Assembly: GCA_030589605.1 (NCBI GenBank)
Contig: JAUUVJ010000184.1
Coordinates: forward strand, 1 to 7,678
Direction of reading: 5' to 3'
Source: Candidatus Hodarchaeota archaeon
Lineage (GTDB): Archaea; Asgardarchaeota; Heimdallarchaeia; Hodarchaeales; Hodarchaeaceae
DNA length: 7,678 nucleotides
In this document: positions 5,706 to 7,678 of the stretch, in pieces
Layout: every line of letters begins with the position of its first letter
Position numbering within the stretch: position 1 is the first letter of the stretch
Notes under the pieces: generated by a model
The model's database searches: none
Told to the model about the DNA's origin: nothing
Seen by the model: the letters and a program-made list of their open reading frames with translations, nothing else
Translations under genes and position numbers: made by a program

Positions 5706-5743
5706 TGACAGAAAAATGTCATAGTGACATGTCATTTTTGTCA
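5706..5743. promoter_or_regulatory. cluster of five TGACA/TGTCA boxes
   Basis: TGACA occurs at 5706-5710 and 5725-5729, and its reverse complement TGTCA at 5717-5721, 5730-5734 and 5739-5743. They form the perfect dyad ATGTCA-TAG-TGACAT (5716-5730) and the palindrome GACATGTC (5726-5733). The outer arms pair almost completely (AGTGACAG... with ...TTTTTGTCACT). The density in 38 bases is well above what chance would give, and it suggests operator or initiator-protein binding, or an RNA stem if transcribed. Confidence 0.6.
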
Positions 5744-5749
5744 CTTTAC

Positions 5750-5811
5750 CTTTCCACTGGAAAGAAAAACCTTTCCAAAAATCTTTCCAAAACCTTTCCA
5801 ATTTCTTTCCA
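5750..5811. promoter_or_regulatory. CTTTCCA operator-like array with 11-base spacing
   Basis: CTTTCCA occurs at 5750-5756, 5771-5777, 5783-5789, 5794-5800 and 5805-5811, plus the inverted copy TGGAAAG at 5758-5764. The first and inverted copies make a perfect palindrome (CTTTCCA-C-TGGAAAG, 5750-5764). The last four direct copies start 12, 11 and 11 bases apart, about one helical turn, so bound protein would lie on one face of the DNA. The array ends just upstream of the TATA-like box of the transglycosylase-like gene and probably controls it. Iterons of a replication origin are the main alternative. Confidence 0.65.
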
Positions 5812-5817
5812 TTAACC

Positions 5818-5830
5818 TATAATAAATAAA
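5818..5830 (+). promoter_or_regulatory. TATA-like element before the transglycosylase-like gene
   Basis: TATAATAAATAAA directly follows the CTTTCCA array. As an archaeal TATA box it would place transcription start near 5845, after the ATG at 5838, which favours translation from ATG 5895. Read as a bacterial -10 box (TATAAT, 5818-5823) it would allow the start at 5838. Confidence 0.4.
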
Positions 5831-5837
5831 AGGATTT

Positions 5838-7103
5838 ATGGAGTCTCTTTATTTGAGATTATTTAAAGCTTTAATAAGAAGGAATTTGGGTATAATGGTA
5901 TTAAAGGATGTTAAAATTAGTGATATTTCCGAAATAAGGGGGCGACTTGGTAGAATTGATACAAAAAAAGGACAATTTAAAACCCCTACACGTGGGTTAA
6001 TGAACACTGAGCTAAGAAAATTCTTTCAAGCTAATAGAACACTTCGTGAAGCCTCAGATTTTTTCGATAATCCTTTTCTTGAGATAGTAATTGATTTGGA
6101 CAGATTTAAAATCTCAAAATTGCAATCTAAAAGTGGAAACTTTGAAAATAAGATTAGGAGTATCAAAAAGGATAAAGCGACTTATGATAAGGGACCAGTT
6201 ATTTGCTTTCCACGACTAAAGAAAGAAGTTCTTAGTCTGTCTGAAACTGATATTAATGTTATTATTGAGCTTCAGGGGGATAGTCAAGTTATTGATTTAG
6301 CTGGTATTCCTGATCCACGTCACGGAAACTACTCTGTTGAATTTGAGAATATCTTTCGAAGAGCAGCAAAAAAATTAGTTACTAGATATCCTGATATTTA
6401 TCCTGTTCCTTTCATTAGACTAGATCAGGATGGAGATGTTGTGAAAAGAAAAATTAACTGGCTTCAGGCTCAGGGATTCAAGATGATAAGCTTCATAATA
6501 ATTGGAGACAGTAAAGCGGGTGAATTTGCTGTGAGAAATACCCTAAGTGAAGTAGAGGACATTTGGGTTCACCTAACAAATATAAATAAACAATTTAAAA
6601 AAGACGTACCTGTAGGGGTTGTTAACCTAAAACCCCTGGATTATTTTGATACTGTATCATCACGGAAAGGGTATGGTGGAGGAGGAAAAACAGGGGAATC
6701 AGATCGTTTTGCAGAGGTAGTCAATCTTACAGAATGGATACCAAGTTTCGTTACAACAAAAGAAGATAAGGTAAAACGATTCGCTTGCTCCACACTTGGA
6801 TTTTTGACTAAAAAGGAGTATATAATGAGAAAAGGCAAGCAACCAGATTGTAGTTGCCCCTTATGCAAAGGCAGCTCAATTGACGACTTTTATGATAAAT
6901 TAAGGCTTTTCAAGGATGAAGGAATTCCTTTAACAGTTCATGAAGTTTTTTCGAGCACTAATGAAATAGAAGGTCCGCTTACCACATCTATAAAGAAGGA
7001 TCTTCAGGAAGATTATCTTCGATCAAAGCCCACAGTAATTGAATTTCAAAAATATTTTCCAGAGTATATTACCCCTAAAATCAAACAACTGAATGATTAC
7101 TAA
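5838..7103 (+). CDS. tRNA-guanine transglycosylase superfamily protein, DpdA-like candidate
   Basis: The 421-residue protein shows TGT superfamily marks. The N-terminal segment GRLGRIDTKKGQFKTP (35-50) matches the family's GRL-x-TPHG-x-I-x-TP opening. FDTVSSRKGYGG (270-281) resembles FDCVLPTRNGRxG, which would make Asp271 the catalytic nucleophile. A zinc site is intact: Cys338-x-Cys340-x2-Cys343-x24-His368, with spacing as in bacterial TGT. The usual DSGGFQ motif is absent and I cannot place the first aspartate. The enzyme is too short for archaeal TgtA with its PUA domain, and the setting is a mobile region, so a DNA-acting relative (DpdA, which inserts 7-deazaguanines into DNA) is the best guess; a tRNA-acting paralogue is possible. 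No preQ0 synthesis genes are visible here. The start is uncertain. ATG 5838 has AGGA only 3 bases upstream, whereas ATG 5895 (residue 20) has AAGGA at 5879-5883 and matches the family N-terminus better. Confidence 0.65.
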   Translation: MESLYLRLFKALIRRNLGIMVLKDVKISDISEIRGRLGRIDTKKGQFKTPTRGLMNTELRKFFQANRTLREASDFFDNPFLEIVIDLDRFKISKLQSKSGNFENKIRSIKKDKATYDKGPVICFPRLKKEVLSLSETDINVIIELQGDSQVIDLAGIPDPRHGNYSVEFENIFRRAAKKLVTRYPDIYPVPFIRLDQDGDVVKRKINWLQAQGFKMISFIIIGDSKAGEFAVRNTLSEVEDIWVHLTNINKQFKKDVPVGVVNLKPLDYFDTVSSRKGYGGGGKTGESDRFAEVVNLTEWIPSFVTTKEDKVKRFACSTLGFLTKKEYIMRKGKQPDCSCPLCKGSSIDDFYDKLRLFKDEGIPLTVHEVFSSTNEIEGPLTTSIKKDLQEDYLRSKPTVIEFQKYFPEYITPKIKQLNDY

Positions 7104-7210
7104 TCGAGAGATGGTAAACCTTAATAAGGAATGATTTTTATAAGAGCGTACATTCGAATTTATCATAATAAATGAAAAATGAAAATAGTAGATATTGGTG
7201 GTAGGAACTA
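7104..7210. other. 107-base gap between transglycosylase-like and SocA-like genes
   Basis: Nothing coding is seen. A CCTTA-A-TAAGG dyad (about 7117-7127) and a T5 run follow the stop. TAGGA (7202-7206) lies 4 bases before ATG 7211 and GGTGG (7197-7201) 9 bases before it, so a ribosome binding site is present. Confidence 0.4.
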
Positions 7211-7678
7211 ATGGTATTAGAAATGAATAATTCAACCCATTCTACCGATGAAAATAAAATCGAAGGAATGGAATCTCTTCTAGAATCAGATATACTTATT
7301 AAATGGCTATTATTGCTTTTTGCATCTAATGATTTCCAACCTACTAAGGGAAAAGTTCTGTTAACGAAACAAGCGTTCCTGTTAGCATACGAGCTAAATT
7401 CAGACCTCGCAAAAGGTTTCCAGTTCTTTCCATATCAGTACGGTCCATATAGTACTGAATTTGCAAAGAGATTGAATCGCCTTCTGGATGTAGGATGGAT
7501 AAAATCTACGAAGAATAGTCAGCAATGGCAATATCAGCTTACGGACAAAGGAAAACACCAAGCAGAAAAGGCAAAAGTTGATCTTGACGTTTCTGATGAG
7601 ATTTTAGAGAAAATCGATGAAATGAAGAGAGCAACTTCAAAAAAATCATTAAGAGTTCTGTTGAGAGAGATTTATTCG
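7211..7678 (+). CDS. SocA/Panacea (YwgA)-like winged-helix-type protein, 5' part
   Basis: An open frame from ATG 7211 runs off the right edge, giving 156 residues. After a polar tail (1-22) come helices (28-68) with the TKQAFLLAYELN segment. Then FQFFPYQYGPYS (70-81) and a helix ending in LLDVGWI (91-97), a beta wing and LTDKGKHQAEKA (110-121). The F-x-F-x-PY-x-YGPYS...L-x-x-L...G-x-I...LT-x-x-G pattern is that of the SocA-like/DUF4065 and YwgA-type domain, recently called Panacea, found in antitoxins, phage-associated proteins and defence-linked regulators. It likely acts by protein or DNA binding, as an antitoxin or local regulator. The C-terminal part (123-156) is charged and helical, with the rest unseen. 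It follows the transglycosylase-like gene on the same strand after a 107-base gap and may belong to the same module. Confidence 0.65.
   Translation, partial: MVLEMNNSTHSTDENKIEGMESLLESDILIKWLLLLFASNDFQPTKGKVLLTKQAFLLAYELNSDLAKGFQFFPYQYGPYSTEFAKRLNRLLDVGWIKSTKNSQQWQYQLTDKGKHQAEKAKVDLDVSDEILEKIDEMKRATSKKSLRVLLREIYS

Larger units (their letters stand above)
5374..5837. other. 464-base non-coding region before the transglycosylase-like gene
   Basis: No gene is supported here. After the terminator (to 5443) the sequence is plain and AT-rich up to a 13-base palindrome TTTAGG-T-CCTAAA (5597-5609). From 5701 on it is packed with short repeats described separately: TGACA/TGTCA boxes, then CTTTCCA boxes, then a TATA-like stretch. 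The position of this region, between the recombinase and the downstream genes, also makes it a candidate attachment or regulatory region. Confidence 0.6.

Noticed and set aside
5701..5811. CRISPR array
   Set aside because: The repeats are 5-7 bases with spacings of about 4-14 bases and mixed orientation, far too short for CRISPR repeats and spacers.
6641..6868. 75-codon frame on the - strand within the transglycosylase-like gene
   Set aside because: The overlapping + strand frame encodes the FDxV motif and lies next to the zinc site; this one shows no family features.

Overview
The window is AT-rich (about one third G+C by eye) and reads as archaeal. The reasons are a tyrosine recombinase with a KxxR box, AGGTGA/GAGGT-type ribosome binding sites mixed with genes that lack one, TATA-like boxes instead of clear bacterial promoters in most places, and T-run terminators. 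The lysine/glutamate/isoleucine-rich proteins, an HMG-like PSxYN...MKxCAxxWK motif and a hydroxyproline dehydratase would fit an Asgard-type (Lokiarchaeia-like) archaeon. That taxonomic placement is inference only.

Layout. (1) 1-1256 looks like chromosomal background: the 3' end of an unrecognised gene on the + strand with a terminator, converging on a complete trans-3-hydroxy-L-proline dehydratase gene on the - strand. (2) 1257-1910 is a 654-base non-coding stretch, very AT-rich, with several small inverted repeats. (3) 1911-5373 is a run of six closely spaced + strand genes of mobile-element or viral character: a small beta-rich, virion-like protein whose reading frame is interrupted by one TAG codon, a short coiled-coil protein, an HMG-like DNA-binding protein, a 48-residue protein translationally coupled to it (ATGA overlap), a second coiled-coil protein with a repeat-built N-terminus, and a 522-residue tyrosine recombinase with a coiled-coil tail. 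The recombinase lacks the canonical first catalytic arginine. T-runs and a perfect hairpin end the block. (4) 5444-5837 is non-coding and ends in two adjacent arrays of short repeats (TGACA/TGTCA, then CTTTCCA). (5) 5838-7678 carries a divergent member of the tRNA-guanine transglycosylase superfamily with an intact zinc site, a candidate DpdA-like DNA 7-deazaguanine transglycosylase, followed by the start of a SocA/YwgA-like (Panacea-type) protein that runs off the window.

Interpretation. An integrated virus or plasmid-like element probably sits between the dehydratase gene and somewhere beyond the window. The recombinase would mediate integration, the HMG-like and coiled-coil proteins would be DNA-packaging or regulatory accessories, and the transglycosylase-like enzyme could modify element or host DNA under control of the repeat arrays just upstream. 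The points most worth checking are the in-frame TAG (readthrough, pyrrolysine or a fresh mutation), the Arg-less recombinase, and the transglycosylase with its operator-like arrays.
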